From Acidobacteriota bacterium (GTDB taxonomy: Bacteria; Acidobacteriota; UBA6911; JACOSC01), in contig JACOSC010000014.1 in NCBI GenBank assembly GCA_016179055.1, forward strand, positions 1 to 39,848: 39,848 nt of DNA, written 5' to 3'. Every line of letters begins with the position of its first letter. Within the stretch, counting starts at the first letter, position 1. Of the stretch, positions 24,548-33,512 are shown in pieces. The position numbers and the translations under genes are program-made. Under the pieces are notes generated by a model. That model did not search any database. It saw only the letters and a list, made by a program, of their open reading frames with translations, and was not told the DNA's origin.

Positions 24548-26947
24548 ATGGTCAATATAGTTCTTCGCGTCGGGCTTGCGCTAACCGTGTTCGCATTTTC
24601 ATTCGTAACCATAATCAATGCGCAAATCCAAATGGGAACGGTTCAGGGAACGATTTCCGACGAAACCGGAGCCGTCATGGGTGATGTGCCGGTGACCTTG
24701 GAAAACCTGTTATCGGGCTTCCGTAGAACCGGGCCCTCTAACGCCGCCGGGGAATTTAGCTTTCATAACGTCCCCTTCAACTTTTACGTGATACGCGCGG
24801 AACGCGACGGGTTCCAGAGCTTTTCAACTATGCTATACCTGCGCTCGAATGTGCCGTTGCGCGTGCCTATCGAACTAAAAATCATGTCGCTCTCGGAAGA
24901 TATTACCGTAATGCCTTCGCCGGAGTTGATTGCGAAGGATTCCTCCAGTGCACATATTATGGTTGATGCCGGCGCTCTCGAACGCGCGCCTGGCGCCGCG
25001 CCCAGCCGTGGCCTGTCGTCTTTGCTCACGACCCTGCCCGGCTGGACGAGTGACGATAACGGATTGCTGCACGTACGCGGCGCCGATGATGAAATATTGT
25101 ACGTGCTGGATGGGATACCGTTCACCGATCGCGTCGATCCGCAGTTTAGCTGCCCGCTGAACACGGAGATGATCGGCTCGCTGGAAGTGATCACCGGCAA
25201 TATTCCAGCAGAATATGGCCATCGGTTGGGCGCCGTAGTAGCTATTCAGCCCAAGTCCGGCATCGACTTGCCTTTGTTTGGCAGTGTACAATTCGGCGCC
25301 GGCAATTTTAATAACAACGAGATTACGGTGCAGGCCGGTGGCAAGCTCCATGATAAATTGGGATTTTATATGGCCTCCTCGGCGAGTCAGTCGCACCGTT
25401 TTCTGGATCCGGTGGATTGGCGCAATTTTAATAATATCGGCGCCGGCGGCCAGTTGAGTCTGCGCCTGGACTGGCATCCCACCGACCGCGACATACTCCT
25501 TTTCCATGTTTGGAACGGCGGCAGCAATTTTAGAGTGCCCAACGATGACGAGCAGCAACGCAAGCAGAATCGACAAAGAGTTCGCCTGCGTAACGATGCG
25601 CAAACTATGAACTGGCAGCATACGTGGTCGGCGCAAACCGTCACCAATCTGGCCATATATCATCATTCATTTACCGGCCGATTGCTCCCGACGCCCCGGG
25701 ACACGCCTTTTCTTGTCGAACAGGATCGCACACACGGCCGGCAAGGTTTGCAGGTCCATATGAGTCAGCAACGCCGCAGTCATACCTTGAAGGTCGGCGT
25801 TGAGGGGATTCGCACAACCCCGCGTGAGTTTTTCACCTTTGCCGTGACGGATGATGATGATGCCGAAGAGTTGGGATTCACTCGTTATGCTCGCAGCTTC
25901 CGGCGTGGCAATCCGTTTGTTTATCGCGGTAACCGGACCTTTGGGCAAGGTTCCTTGTACCTACAGGATAGCTTTTCGCCGTATAAGAATATTACGCTCA
26001 GCGGCGGTCTGCGTTATGATTACGTGCATCAGATTGTTTCCAGCCAGCAATGGAGTCCGCGCATCGGCGGTGTGTACTATATCCCGTGGAGCAAGACGGC
26101 CCTGCGCGCCTCGTTCAATCGTCTGTTTCAACCGCCTCCGGTGGAAAACCATCTCGTCTCGTCTTCCCCGCAAGCTCGACTGCTCTCGCCGTTGGCTCCC
26201 TCGGGCGGTGGCTATACCGCTATTCGCCCCGAGCGAGTATCGGCTTACGAGGTTGGCTTTTCGCAGGATTTTCATGGTTGGTTTAAGCTCGATGGGAATC
26301 TATTCTGGCGCCGTTTTCGCAACTTTGATGATCCGAATGTCTTCTTCGCCACGACGATCGTCTTTCCCAACAGCGTAGCACGAGGGGCTGCGCATGGGTT
26401 AGATATTCGGCTGGATGTTCCAGAGCGTCATGGTTTCTCGGGGTACTTCAGCTATGTCAATCAAAACATTTACCAGATTGGACCTATTAATGGGGGCCTC
26501 TTCCTAACCACCGACTTGCTACGTTTTGGGCCGGGCGTGAAGTTTATTCCCGATCATGACCAGCGCAATAGCGGGTCGCTGGGTGTGACCTATCGTCATC
26601 GCCGTAGTGGCGCTTGGGCCACCTTCTCCGGACACCACGAGAGCGGAACGCCACTCGAGTTCGATGAGAAGGAGATACCGGATCGTATACGAGACCTACG
26701 TCGCCAAGGCTTGCAGTTGACCGATGTGATCCGACTAGCGTCGTTGCGGATGAGGCCGCGGACAATTTTGAATCTGTCTACCGGCACGGAATTGTTGCGT
26801 CAAGATCGGCTGTCCATAGGCCTGCAATTCGACATACAGAACCTAACCAACCGGCTTTTTGCGTACAATTTCGGAAACCCGTTCAGTGGGACGCACTTTG
26901 GTTATCCGCGGCTCTATAGCGGCCGATTGAAATTCACGTTCCATTAA
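24548..26947 (+). CDS. TonB-dependent outer-membrane receptor (Oar-like)
   Basis: 799 residues from ATG 24548, chosen because it begins a clean signal peptide (MVNIVLRVGLALTVFAFSFV, cleavage near residue 25), follows GGTAGGTAG and lies after the promoter. Residues about 29-112 form a carboxypeptidase-regulatory-like beta sandwich (GTVQGTISDETGAVM; AAGEFSFHNVPF). About 143-237 is the plug (LHVRGADDEILYVLDGIPF; GNIPAEYGHRLGAVV), and the rest is a 22-strand-type barrel ending GRLKFTFH. Such receptors import large or scarce ligands using ExbBD/TonB energy; the ligand is unknown. No TonB system, SusD-like or regulatory partner is adjacent. Confidence 0.88.
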   Translation: MVNIVLRVGLALTVFAFSFVTIINAQIQMGTVQGTISDETGAVMGDVPVTLENLLSGFRRTGPSNAAGEFSFHNVPFNFYVIRAERDGFQSFSTMLYLRSNVPLRVPIELKIMSLSEDITVMPSPELIAKDSSSAHIMVDAGALERAPGAAPSRGLSSLLTTLPGWTSDDNGLLHVRGADDEILYVLDGIPFTDRVDPQFSCPLNTEMIGSLEVITGNIPAEYGHRLGAVVAIQPKSGIDLPLFGSVQFGAGNFNNNEITVQAGGKLHDKLGFYMASSASQSHRFLDPVDWRNFNNIGAGGQLSLRLDWHPTDRDILLFHVWNGGSNFRVPNDDEQQRKQNRQRVRLRNDAQTMNWQHTWSAQTVTNLAIYHHSFTGRLLPTPRDTPFLVEQDRTHGRQGLQVHMSQQRRSHTLKVGVEGIRTTPREFFTFAVTDDDDAEELGFTRYARSFRRGNPFVYRGNRTFGQGSLYLQDSFSPYKNITLSGGLRYDYVHQIVSSQQWSPRIGGVYYIPWSKTALRASFNRLFQPPPVENHLVSSSPQARLLSPLAPSGGGYTAIRPERVSAYEVGFSQDFHGWFKLDGNLFWRRFRNFDDPNVFFATTIVFPNSVARGAAHGLDIRLDVPERHGFSGYFSYVNQNIYQIGPINGGLFLTTDLLRFGPGVKFIPDHDQRNSGSLGVTYRHRRSGAWATFSGHHESGTPLEFDEKEIPDRIRDLRRQGLQLTDVIRLASLRMRPRTILNLSTGTELLRQDRLSIGLQFDIQNLTNRLFAYNFGNPFSGTHFGYPRLYSGRLKFTFH

Positions 26948-26952
26948 TATCC

Positions 26953-27095
26953 GACAAGATGAAATTGTGTTGAAACGGGCAAAATATATTTTTGGAGGTC
27001 TGATTTCGCCCTTTATTCATGCAGGCGATTGACGATTTTCCCTCGCCTTCAACTTTTTAAATTTTACCTGGCTGGTGCTGCTCGTCCCGGTTAGG
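26953..27095. repeat. interspersed repeat, family B, copy 1
   Basis: Starts GACAAGATGAAATTGTG, continues TGAAACGGGCAA, a T-rich stretch and CTTTATTCATGC, and ends CTCGTCCCGGTTAGG. Related copies are at 35869-35974 and 36407-36524. It begins five bases after the receptor stop. No coding capacity. Confidence 0.6.
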
Positions 27096-27142
27096 GCGGG
27101 TCCTTACCTAAACATTGGAGCTAACCGAACGCTGGATAAACC

Positions 27143-27235
27143 GGCCGCGTAGCGGCCTAATGATTTTAGCCGTGCCTTTCAAGGCACGGTAAGTCCGGCG
27201 GCGGAAATCCCTTTCGTCCCGACGCTGTCGGGACG
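27143..27235. repeat. array of three perfect hairpins
   Basis: Three palindromes within 93 bases: GGCCGC/GCGGCC (27143-27157), CCGTGCCTT/AAGGCACGG (27170-27189) and CGTCCCGAC/GTCGGGACG (27215-27235). It lies between two convergent genes. Similar hairpin strings form the foldback elements elsewhere in the window. Confidence 0.55.
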
Positions 27236-27417
27236 ATTGAACCGCAGCCACGGGATAGAAGTAAGGACCAATATCTACACTTCACGCCACGAACCCCTCG
27301 TCTTTAGCACCAAAAATCTTACAGGATACTGAAAAAACCGGAGAGCCGACAACGGGTCTGAGTACGCCTCGGCGGGGACGCGCGTGCACACTATATCTTT
27401 CATGAAAAATGTTATTG

Positions 27418-27475
27418 GAAAGGTGGCACAGGCGTCCCGCCCCTGCGGACAGGCAAGATGCCTGTCCCACCTTTC
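27418..27475 (-). terminator. foldback hairpin abutting the methyltransferase stop codon
   Basis: GAAAGGTGG...ACAGGC and GCCTGT...CCACCTTTC form a 58-base inverted repeat that ends one base before the minus-strand stop (27477-27479). By position it would act as the 3' end of the methyltransferase message. A related AGGTGG...AAGCGGC hairpin occurs at 29027-29051. Confidence 0.5.
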
Positions 27476-27476
27476 G

Positions 27477-28703
27477 TTACGGTGCATCAATGAGAGCGAT
27501 GCCGGAAATTTTCGCAAGGAGAAAACAATATTCGCGCTTCATTTCCTCGCAGTAGGCCCATAACACGTGCTCATGGTACGCGTGGCGCTCGATCCAGTGC
27601 GGTGCAATTCGATAAACCGTAAAGCCCGTCTGCGCCTCCTTGGGATAACCAATATAGGCGTCCATTTCCTTCTGCATGGCGATCTCCAGCGAATCGTACA
27701 GCGCGGTTTCGGACACGGCGGCCAAACTCTCCAGAGATGGCCGCAGCGTTAATGTCCCGTTGGGCGCGACGATACGCGGCGCGGCGAGGAAACTGGCGCC
27801 CGTCGCGCCAAACAACGAAGGTTGCGCGGAAAGGATGAATTTTTTAATTCGCTTTTCCGCCAGTTGGACATATTCTTGTTTTATGTCATAGCCGACGTAA
27901 TGACGGCCGGTTTTAATGGCGGCCAGACAAGCTGATCCGCTACCGCAAAATGGGTCGAGCACGACGTCCTCTTTGAACGTATACAGTTGTATCAAACGAT
28001 AGGGCAGTTCCAAGGGAAAAGGGGCCGGGTGGCCGATTTTCTTAGCCGACTCGGGAGTAAACGTCCAAACGCTCTTGGTGAATTCAAGAAACTCGTCTCT
28101 TGAAATAGTGTTTCGTCCGGACGACCGCTTACGGTTGAATTCCTGTTTAGAAAATATCAGAATGTACTCGTGCACATCGCGCAAGGTGGGGTTGGAGGCC
28201 GAGCGCCAGCTTCCCCAAGCCGTGGAAGAGCCCGCACGGGCCGCCTTGTTCCATATAATCTCACCGCGCATCAGATAGCCGAGATCGACCATGTCCTTGA
28301 TGATGTAACTATGCAGGGGAACGTACGGCTTGCGGCCGAGGTTCGCAATATTGATGCAGGCGCGGCCACCGGTCACCAGCTTCCGGTAGGTTTCCTTAAA
28401 TACAGTACGTAAAAGGTCACGATACTCATCCAGTGAAAGCTCTTCATCATACTCTTTGTTGGCATTGTAAGGCGGAGAGGTAACCATGAGATGAACGCTG
28501 GAGTCGGGGAGATCATCCATGCAAGCGCTGCTCTTGCAATAAATCTTATCAAGCTGTGTGGGATCGATGGGATTCTCCGCGTAGGGCAACGCCGGCGCAA
28601 CGGACTGGCTGGCATAGAGCCGGCTCTTGTAGAATCTGGAAGAATCATGGCTAATTCTTCCTGGAGCACCAAAGGCGCTGGTTTTGGTGCGCTTCTTCTT
28701 CAT
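27477..28703 (-). CDS. site-specific DNA methyltransferase (beta class, m6A or m4C)
   Basis: 408 residues. The catalytic motif IV TSPPY (75-79) precedes the S-adenosylmethionine motif I DPFCGSG (250-256), the beta-class order; GHPAPFPLELP (224-234) is the usual motif X-like stretch. SPPY-type enzymes methylate adenine N6 or cytosine N4 and the two cannot be separated by eye. The N-terminal 45 residues are basic. About 110 residues follow the catalytic core (from about 295) and may contribute to target recognition. No restriction endonuclease is adjacent, so it may be an orphan. The tRNA-Phe gene lies 64 bases upstream on the same strand. Confidence 0.88.
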   Translation of the reverse strand: MKKKRTKTSAFGAPGRISHDSSRFYKSRLYASQSVAPALPYAENPIDPTQLDKIYCKSSACMDDLPDSSVHLMVTSPPYNANKEYDEELSLDEYRDLLRTVFKETYRKLVTGGRACINIANLGRKPYVPLHSYIIKDMVDLGYLMRGEIIWNKAARAGSSTAWGSWRSASNPTLRDVHEYILIFSKQEFNRKRSSGRNTISRDEFLEFTKSVWTFTPESAKKIGHPAPFPLELPYRLIQLYTFKEDVVLDPFCGSGSACLAAIKTGRHYVGYDIKQEYVQLAEKRIKKFILSAQPSLFGATGASFLAAPRIVAPNGTLTLRPSLESLAAVSETALYDSLEIAMQKEMDAYIGYPKEAQTGFTVYRIAPHWIERHAYHEHVLWAYCEEMKREYCFLLAKISGIALIDAP

Positions 28704-28767
28704 ATCGCCGGCCGATCAACAAAGGCTTGGTGTCGTGAGTCTGGATCAAAATGCGGATTAATGAAAA

Positions 28768-28840
28768 TGCCGGGGGACGGAATCGAACCGCCCACACAAG
28801 GATTTTCAGTCCTCTGCTCTACCTACTGAGCTACCCCGGC
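28768..28840 (-). tRNA. tRNA-Phe (GAA)
   Basis: A 73-nt cloverleaf on the minus strand: acceptor GCCGGGG/CCCCGGC, D arm GCTC/GAGC with AGTAGGTA loop, anticodon stem GAGGA/TCCTT with loop CTGAAAA (anticodon GAA), 5-nt variable loop, T arm GGCGG/CCGTC with loop TTCGATT, discriminator A. CCA is not encoded; TTTT follows directly. Confidence 0.96.
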
Positions 28841-29523
28841 AATGATCTTCTTGGTCTATGCGCACGAAACCGAGCGTATAGCCCACGCTCTGGCGCCGGT
28901 TCTATATTCCAAGAACAGTTTATGGAAATAGACCAACGTGATTGCACATTATACCAAGATTTCTCTTTTATTCAAGATGAGCCCATGGGAACCTGAAATT
29001 CGATCATAAGAAAGTCTCCTTGAAAAAGGTGGAAGCGGCATCCTGCCGCTTGTCTTAAATAATGGCCGCCAAAGTAGCACACAAGTTTTCAATAAACCGG
29101 CCGCTCCGCTGGGGCTCGACAACGGCAATTTTCGATGTGTTTCCCCAGATGGGAAAGAGATTGATTGGGAAATGGCGAAGTCCGTGTTAATCTTTTATCG
29201 GGAATGGATTTGCTGAGATGGGAGGTCCGCAAAGAAACATCCAGCCAATCATTGAACGCGCGGGTGATGGATAGGTAGCACGGTGTCCGAAGTTAGATGT
29301 CGCAAGCTCAGGGGGCCGCGTGAAACAGGCCCGGGATAATCTTTGCGAAGCGTTAAACTTTTTTTCGAAACGGCATCTCCCGTGGAGATAAAGCCGCGAT
29401 TTCCTGACAAGGGTATCGTTATCCAAAGTGAGGTGCCACTTGAGTAAACGGCGTGGCCTTTCTGGAAAAGAGGCATCGGCTATCTTGGCCAACCATGGCT
29501 TTACAGTAGTACAACGGCGGTGA
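28841..29523. other. intergenic region with repeat fragments
   Basis: No gene is supported in about 680 bases. Overlapping minus-strand frames (29187-29627) run into the ATPase gene and look like shadows. The region contains a solo TTCGATCATAAG (28999-29010), identical to the family A terminus, and a perfect AAGCGGC/GCCGCTT hairpin (29033-29051). Confidence 0.45.
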
Positions 29524-31032
29524 ATGATGACTGACCTTCTCTTTTCCGAATTGAGTCTGCCGGCCGAGTTGGTCCGTGATCTCGATCGCCAGAATCCCTG
29601 GTGGCGGAACCAACCGCTGCCTGTCATCCCGGTTTTTCGTCGCTGGCCCTACAACAAGCTACGAGAGCGCCTCGATCATCCTATCGCACCGATCATGGTC
29701 ATCCGTGGGCCGCGCCAGATCGGCAAGACGACCTTACAGCTACAGCTGATCAAGTCGCTGCTGGAGCAAGGCGTATCGCCCCAGCGGATATTGCGAGTTC
29801 AATTCGATGACCTGCCATCGTTGGCCCACGCAAAGTTTGAAGAGCCCATTCTGCGTATCGTGGACTGGTTCGAGAAAACCATACTCCGCGCTACACTCAA
29901 TGAGAGTGCGCATCGGCAGGAACCAGTCTTCCTGTTCTTCGATGAAGTGCAGAACCTGGAAGCTTGGGACGTGCAACTGAAGTCGCTGGTTGACCACTCC
30001 ACCGTGCGAGTGATGGTCACCGGCAGTTCGGCTCTGCGGATCGAAATGGGGCGGGACAGTCTAGCCGGCCGCATTCATTCACTCGAAGTCGGCCCGCTGC
30101 GTTTGAACGAAATTGCGGCACTGCGCAGCCTCGGCCGTCTCAATCCGTTGCAACAAGAGAACGGTTGGCCAGACTGGCTGCGACCGGAATTCTGGCGCGA
30201 GCTTACGGTCTATGCCGAACGTCAATCGGGAGCATTGAGACTGGCGTTTGCGGCGTTTTCCGAGCGCGGCGCCTATCCGCTGGCACAGGCTAATGCAGGT
30301 ATCTCATGGGAAGACATCGCTGCTCAATTGAATGAGACCGTCGTGCGCCGCGTGATCGAGCACGATCTGCGCGTGGGTGAACGTGGCCGAAAGCGTGATC
30401 GCCAATTGCTCGAAGCCGTCTTTCGAATGAGCTGTCGCTACCTCGGGCAAAGTCCTAACCCCGCCCTCCTGGCACGAGAGGCGCAGCGTAGCCTGAACGC
30501 CAACATCGGTCCCCAGCGCATTCGCCACTATCTGGATTTCCTCGACAGCAGCCTGCTCTTGCGCGCCATCGAGCCGCTGGAGATCCGGCTTAAGAAACGG
30601 CGCGGTTACAGCAAGCTTTGCTTGTGCGACCATGCGATTCGCGCGGCTTGGTTGCAGGAGATCGTTCCACTCGATCCCACCGCGCTGGACTGCGCGCTGC
30701 ATCTCAGTGATCTCGCCGGACATATTGCCGAAAGCACGGTAGGATATTTCTTTGCCTCGCTCACCGGACTTTCGGTGGCGCATCTGCCGGAACGAGGGAA
30801 TGATCCGGAGGTGGACTTCGTGCTCACCATCGGCGAGAAGCGTATTCCCGTGGAGGTCAAGTACCGCCGAGTCATCGATCCCCTGCGCGACACCTTCGGT
30901 CTGCGAGCCTTTCTGGAGAAGGCTGTCCACAATGCGCCGTTCGGCCTCTTGATCACCCGAGGCGACGCACCGGCGGTCTCCGATCCGCGTATCGTCACTG
31001 TTCCCTTAGCGGCGATGCTCATTGTTCGCTGA
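29524..31032 (+). CDS. AAA ATPase with DUF4143-like C-terminal domain
   Basis: 502 residues, predicted cytosolic. The N-terminal AAA_14-type ATPase has Walker A GPRQIGKTT (62-70), Walker B VFLFFDEVQ (135-143) and sensor-like VMVTGSSALRIEMG. The C-terminal part contains DPEVDFVLTIGEKRIPVEVKY (427-447), whose D...ExK arrangement (D431, E444, K446) resembles the PD-(D/E)xK-like tail of DUF4143 proteins. These are common, often laterally transferred and of unsettled function; links to toxin-antitoxin or defence have been proposed. It stands alone on its strand, followed by a tiny ORF. ATG 29524 overlaps a second ATG at 29527. Confidence 0.82.
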   Translation: MMTDLLFSELSLPAELVRDLDRQNPWWRNQPLPVIPVFRRWPYNKLRERLDHPIAPIMVIRGPRQIGKTTLQLQLIKSLLEQGVSPQRILRVQFDDLPSLAHAKFEEPILRIVDWFEKTILRATLNESAHRQEPVFLFFDEVQNLEAWDVQLKSLVDHSTVRVMVTGSSALRIEMGRDSLAGRIHSLEVGPLRLNEIAALRSLGRLNPLQQENGWPDWLRPEFWRELTVYAERQSGALRLAFAAFSERGAYPLAQANAGISWEDIAAQLNETVVRRVIEHDLRVGERGRKRDRQLLEAVFRMSCRYLGQSPNPALLAREAQRSLNANIGPQRIRHYLDFLDSSLLLRAIEPLEIRLKKRRGYSKLCLCDHAIRAAWLQEIVPLDPTALDCALHLSDLAGHIAESTVGYFFASLTGLSVAHLPERGNDPEVDFVLTIGEKRIPVEVKYRRVIDPLRDTFGLRAFLEKAVHNAPFGLLITRGDAPAVSDPRIVTVPLAAMLIVR

Positions 31033-31042
31033 GAAGTAAACC

Positions 31043-31132
31043 ATGACACGCAACCAGAGCGCCGTGAAGGTGATCAACCACGACGGCGATGATCACTATG
31101 GCGATGAGGTACTGAAGGTGTTTGGCCTATAA
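31043..31132 (+). CDS. possible 29-residue ORF after the ATPase
   Basis: ATG 31043 to TAA 31130-31132, ten bases after the ATPase stop, encoding an acidic peptide (MTRNQSAVKVINHDGDDHYG and nine more). There is no clear ribosome binding site. It could be a coupled microprotein, the remnant of a larger gene, or chance. Confidence 0.25.
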   Translation: MTRNQSAVKVINHDGDDHYGDEVLKVFGL

Positions 31133-31221
31133 GGTAACCGGTTAGCACCTGAATTTTGCACGACAAGGAGGTTTCTCTAACAAAGGATCCATTTTTGTCC
31201 GGCTCTGCTTGTTCGCGCGGA

Positions 31222-31247
31222 TCCGTGCAAAAAAATTTTTGCACGGA
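31222..31247. promoter_or_regulatory. perfect 26-bp palindrome upstream of ddl
   Basis: TCCGTGCAAAAA and TTTTTGCACGGA form a perfect 12-bp stem with two central bases, about 80 bases before the ddl ATG. With A- and T-tracts next to a GC stem it could be a short bidirectional terminator for the ATPase unit, or an operator. A half-site-like TTTTGCACG occurs upstream near 31155. Confidence 0.45.
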
Positions 31248-31327
31248 CGATCATCACCACGGAGGGTAACTTAGCGATGACTGTGCGTTCTCAGCTAATC
31301 AGCGTAAAACAACGCTGAAGCCTTGCT

Positions 31328-32383
31328 ATGGCAAAAAGCAAACTTAATTTGGCGCTCATTTTCGGCGGTCGCTCCGCGGAACGGGATATTTCTGTCAGCA
31401 CGGCTACGCAAATCGCCAGTCACTTGGATGCGGGCAAGTATAGAGTCGTTCCGATTGAGATTCTGCAAGATGGTCGTTGGACCACCTCAAGTCCCGCGGT
31501 TAGGAGCTTGATGGCGCAAAGCCCCAAGCTGATCGGCGATGTCAAGCAAGCTTCGGCGAATTTAATTCCTTTTGTAGATAATCATCTGTGCAACTTGCCT
31601 GCTGTGCGCCGTCGCCGGCTCGACGTGGCGTTCCTCGCCTTACATGGTCCTTTCGGAGAAGACGGCACTATACAAGGTATGATGGAGATGTTAGGCATTC
31701 GCTACACCTGCTCCGGCGTGCTGGCTTCTGCGCTGGCGATGGATAAGTTTCGCACCTTGCAAATGGTCGAGCAGGCCGGTATACGTGTGCCTGAACACTT
31801 GTTGATCACGGCGGCCCAGCGCCGCCTTGCGGTCCGCATCGTCAAACGGCGTTTGGGTTTTCCGTGCGTGGTCAAGCCGCTCCGGTTGGGTTCCTCGGTG
31901 GGCGTTAGCATCGTTCAAAACGATAGCGAATTGGATGTCGCCATCGCGGCGGCGCTTTCGTTCGGCCCAGCGGTTTTGGTTGAGCGCTACATATCGGGCC
32001 GGGAGATTACTGCGGCCGTCTTAGGCAACGATGCCCCGATGGCCTTACCGCTAATTGAAATTCAACCGAAGGTGTCCCACTTTTTTGATTATAAAGCCAA
32101 ATACGAAATTGGGGGTTCTAATGAGATTTGTCCCGCCCCGATCGCAGGCTCACTTACCAAAACCATCCAACGCCAAGCCGTAGGCGTGCATTTGCTTTTA
32201 GGCTGCCGCGGCATCACCCGTTCGGATTTTATGGTCGATCGGCGAGGTAAGCCGTATTTCCTGGAGATCAATACCATACCAGGCATGACTCAGACTAGCC
32301 TGGTCCCGCAAGCGGCTCGGCAAGCCAATATTTCCTTCTCCAAGCTCTTGGATACGTTGCTAGATCTCGCCATGACCGATTAG
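31328..32383 (+). CDS. ddl: D-alanine--D-alanine ligase
   Basis: 351 residues, ATP-grasp enzyme joining two D-alanines for peptidoglycan precursors in the cytosol. It shows the N-terminal IFGGRSAERDISV block (11-23), LALHGPFGEDGTIQG, KPLRLGSSVGVS and the C-terminal LEINTIPGMTQTSLVP (312-327), which carries metal- and substrate-binding residues. The usual EHEVS after GGRSA reads ERDIS, a tolerated variant in many phyla. There is no strong ribosome binding site. No mur genes adjoin it, so it is outside a division/cell-wall cluster. Confidence 0.93.
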   Translation: MAKSKLNLALIFGGRSAERDISVSTATQIASHLDAGKYRVVPIEILQDGRWTTSSPAVRSLMAQSPKLIGDVKQASANLIPFVDNHLCNLPAVRRRRLDVAFLALHGPFGEDGTIQGMMEMLGIRYTCSGVLASALAMDKFRTLQMVEQAGIRVPEHLLITAAQRRLAVRIVKRRLGFPCVVKPLRLGSSVGVSIVQNDSELDVAIAAALSFGPAVLVERYISGREITAAVLGNDAPMALPLIEIQPKVSHFFDYKAKYEIGGSNEICPAPIAGSLTKTIQRQAVGVHLLLGCRGITRSDFMVDRRGKPYFLEINTIPGMTQTSLVPQAARQANISFSKLLDTLLDLAMTD

Positions 32384-32537
32384 ACCGTTGGCGTGGAACG
32401 ACCTTAGAGCCACAGCCTACGGCACGTCTAGAACGAACGCCAAAGAGCTATTTTATTTTTCGCCACCATTCCGCAGGGTCCTTTGTTTGAGCACTGTACC
32501 CCACAGATCAAAGGTGTCATTCTTCGCGGTCCTTCCC

Positions 32538-32566
32538 TTGACAGTCGTGAAGCCAGTTGCTAAGGT
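32538..32566 (+). promoter_or_regulatory. candidate promoter of the J-domain protein gene
   Basis: TTGACA (32538-32543), 17 nt, then TAAGGT (32561-32566): perfect -35, weak -10. A start near 32573 would exclude the in-frame TTG at 32557 and supports ATG 32596. No CIRCE-type inverted repeat is seen. Confidence 0.45.
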
Positions 32567-32595
32567 ATTTTCCTGATAACCTAGGGCAGAATGAA

Positions 32596-33447
32596 ATGAC
32601 TAACAAACGAGATTATTATCAGACATTGGGCGTGGATCGCAAAGCCGGCGCGGAGGAGTTGAAGCGCGCCTATCGGAAGCTGGCGTTGAAATGGCACCCC
32701 GATCGCAACAAATCGTCGGAAGCCGGTGAGCGATTCCGCGAAATAAATCAGGCCTACGAAATTCTCTCAGACTCGGAAAAGCGAGCCGCGTATGATCAGT
32801 TTGGCCGCGCGGCGTTTGAACCAGGCGCACGGCCGACGCGCCAAGGCCCCTATGGAGAAACCTATACCTATCGCACCCATCGACCCAAGCAGGGTGCTGA
32901 AGATTTTGAGTTCGGCGGTTTCTCCGATCCGTTTAGTATTTTTGAACAATTCTTTGGCGGCTCCTCGCCCTTTGCTCGTCGAGAAACTCGACCCACTTAC
33001 GGTATCACGATTGATCTTTTGCAGGCGCTGCGAGGCACTGAGGCTGAAATATCGATCAATGGCCAGAGAAAAAGGGTGCGCATCCCGGCGGGAGTGGAGG
33101 AGGGCGCCCGGCTTAGAGTGGGCGATGCCGACTTGGTGGTAAAGCTCCGCCCCGACGAGCGCTTTACTCGCCAGGGCGGCGATCTATATGTAAATCTCAG
33201 CATCCCCTTCACCAAAGCAATCCTGGGAGGTGTCCTCACGGTACCCACTATCCAAAGTGAGATCAAGGTCAAAGTGCAACCGGGAACACAACCAGGCACC
33301 CTCATACGGCTGCGCGGCCAAGGAGCCCCTCGGATTAGTGAAGGCGGTCTTGGCGATCTCTATGTGAGAGTTCAAGTCATTATTCCGACGAAGTTGAATA
33401 AGCGTCAGAAGGAACTCCTCGAAACGTTTGAGCGGGAGTCGGCGTAA
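32596..33447 (+). CDS. DnaJ-family co-chaperone without zinc finger (CbpA-like)
   Basis: 283 residues from ATG 32596. The J-domain spans about 4-68 with HPD at 34-36, the site that stimulates DnaK ATPase. A Gly/Phe/Arg-rich linker (about 70-125, including [17 protein letters not shown]) follows, then the C-terminal substrate-binding beta domains ([44 protein letters not shown]). The CxxCxGxG repeats of true DnaJ are absent, so it is a class B / CbpA type protein. It acts in the cytosol with DnaK, which is not in the window. Confidence 0.9.
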   Translation: MTNKRDYYQTLGVDRKAGAEELKRAYRKLALKWHPDRNKSSEAGERFREINQAYEILSDSEKRAAYDQFGRAAFEPGARPTRQGPYGETYTYRTHRPKQGAEDFEFGGFSDPFSIFEQFFGGSSPFARRETRPTYGITIDLLQALRGTEAEISINGQRKRVRIPAGVEEGARLRVGDADLVVKLRPDERFTRQGGDLYVNLSIPFTKAILGGVLTVPTIQSEIKVKVQPGTQPGTLIRLRGQGAPRISEGGLGDLYVRVQVIIPTKLNKRQKELLETFERESA

Positions 33448-33512
33448 ATGGACAGCCCCCTTCTGTCCCCGCAGTGTCTGAATGGCAAAGCCGCGAAGAA
33501 AAGCTATTGAGA

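Noticed and set aside
29187-29627. 146-codon minus-strand frame overlapping the ATPase start
   Set aside because: It overlaps a well-supported gene on the opposite strand and has no recognisable domain.
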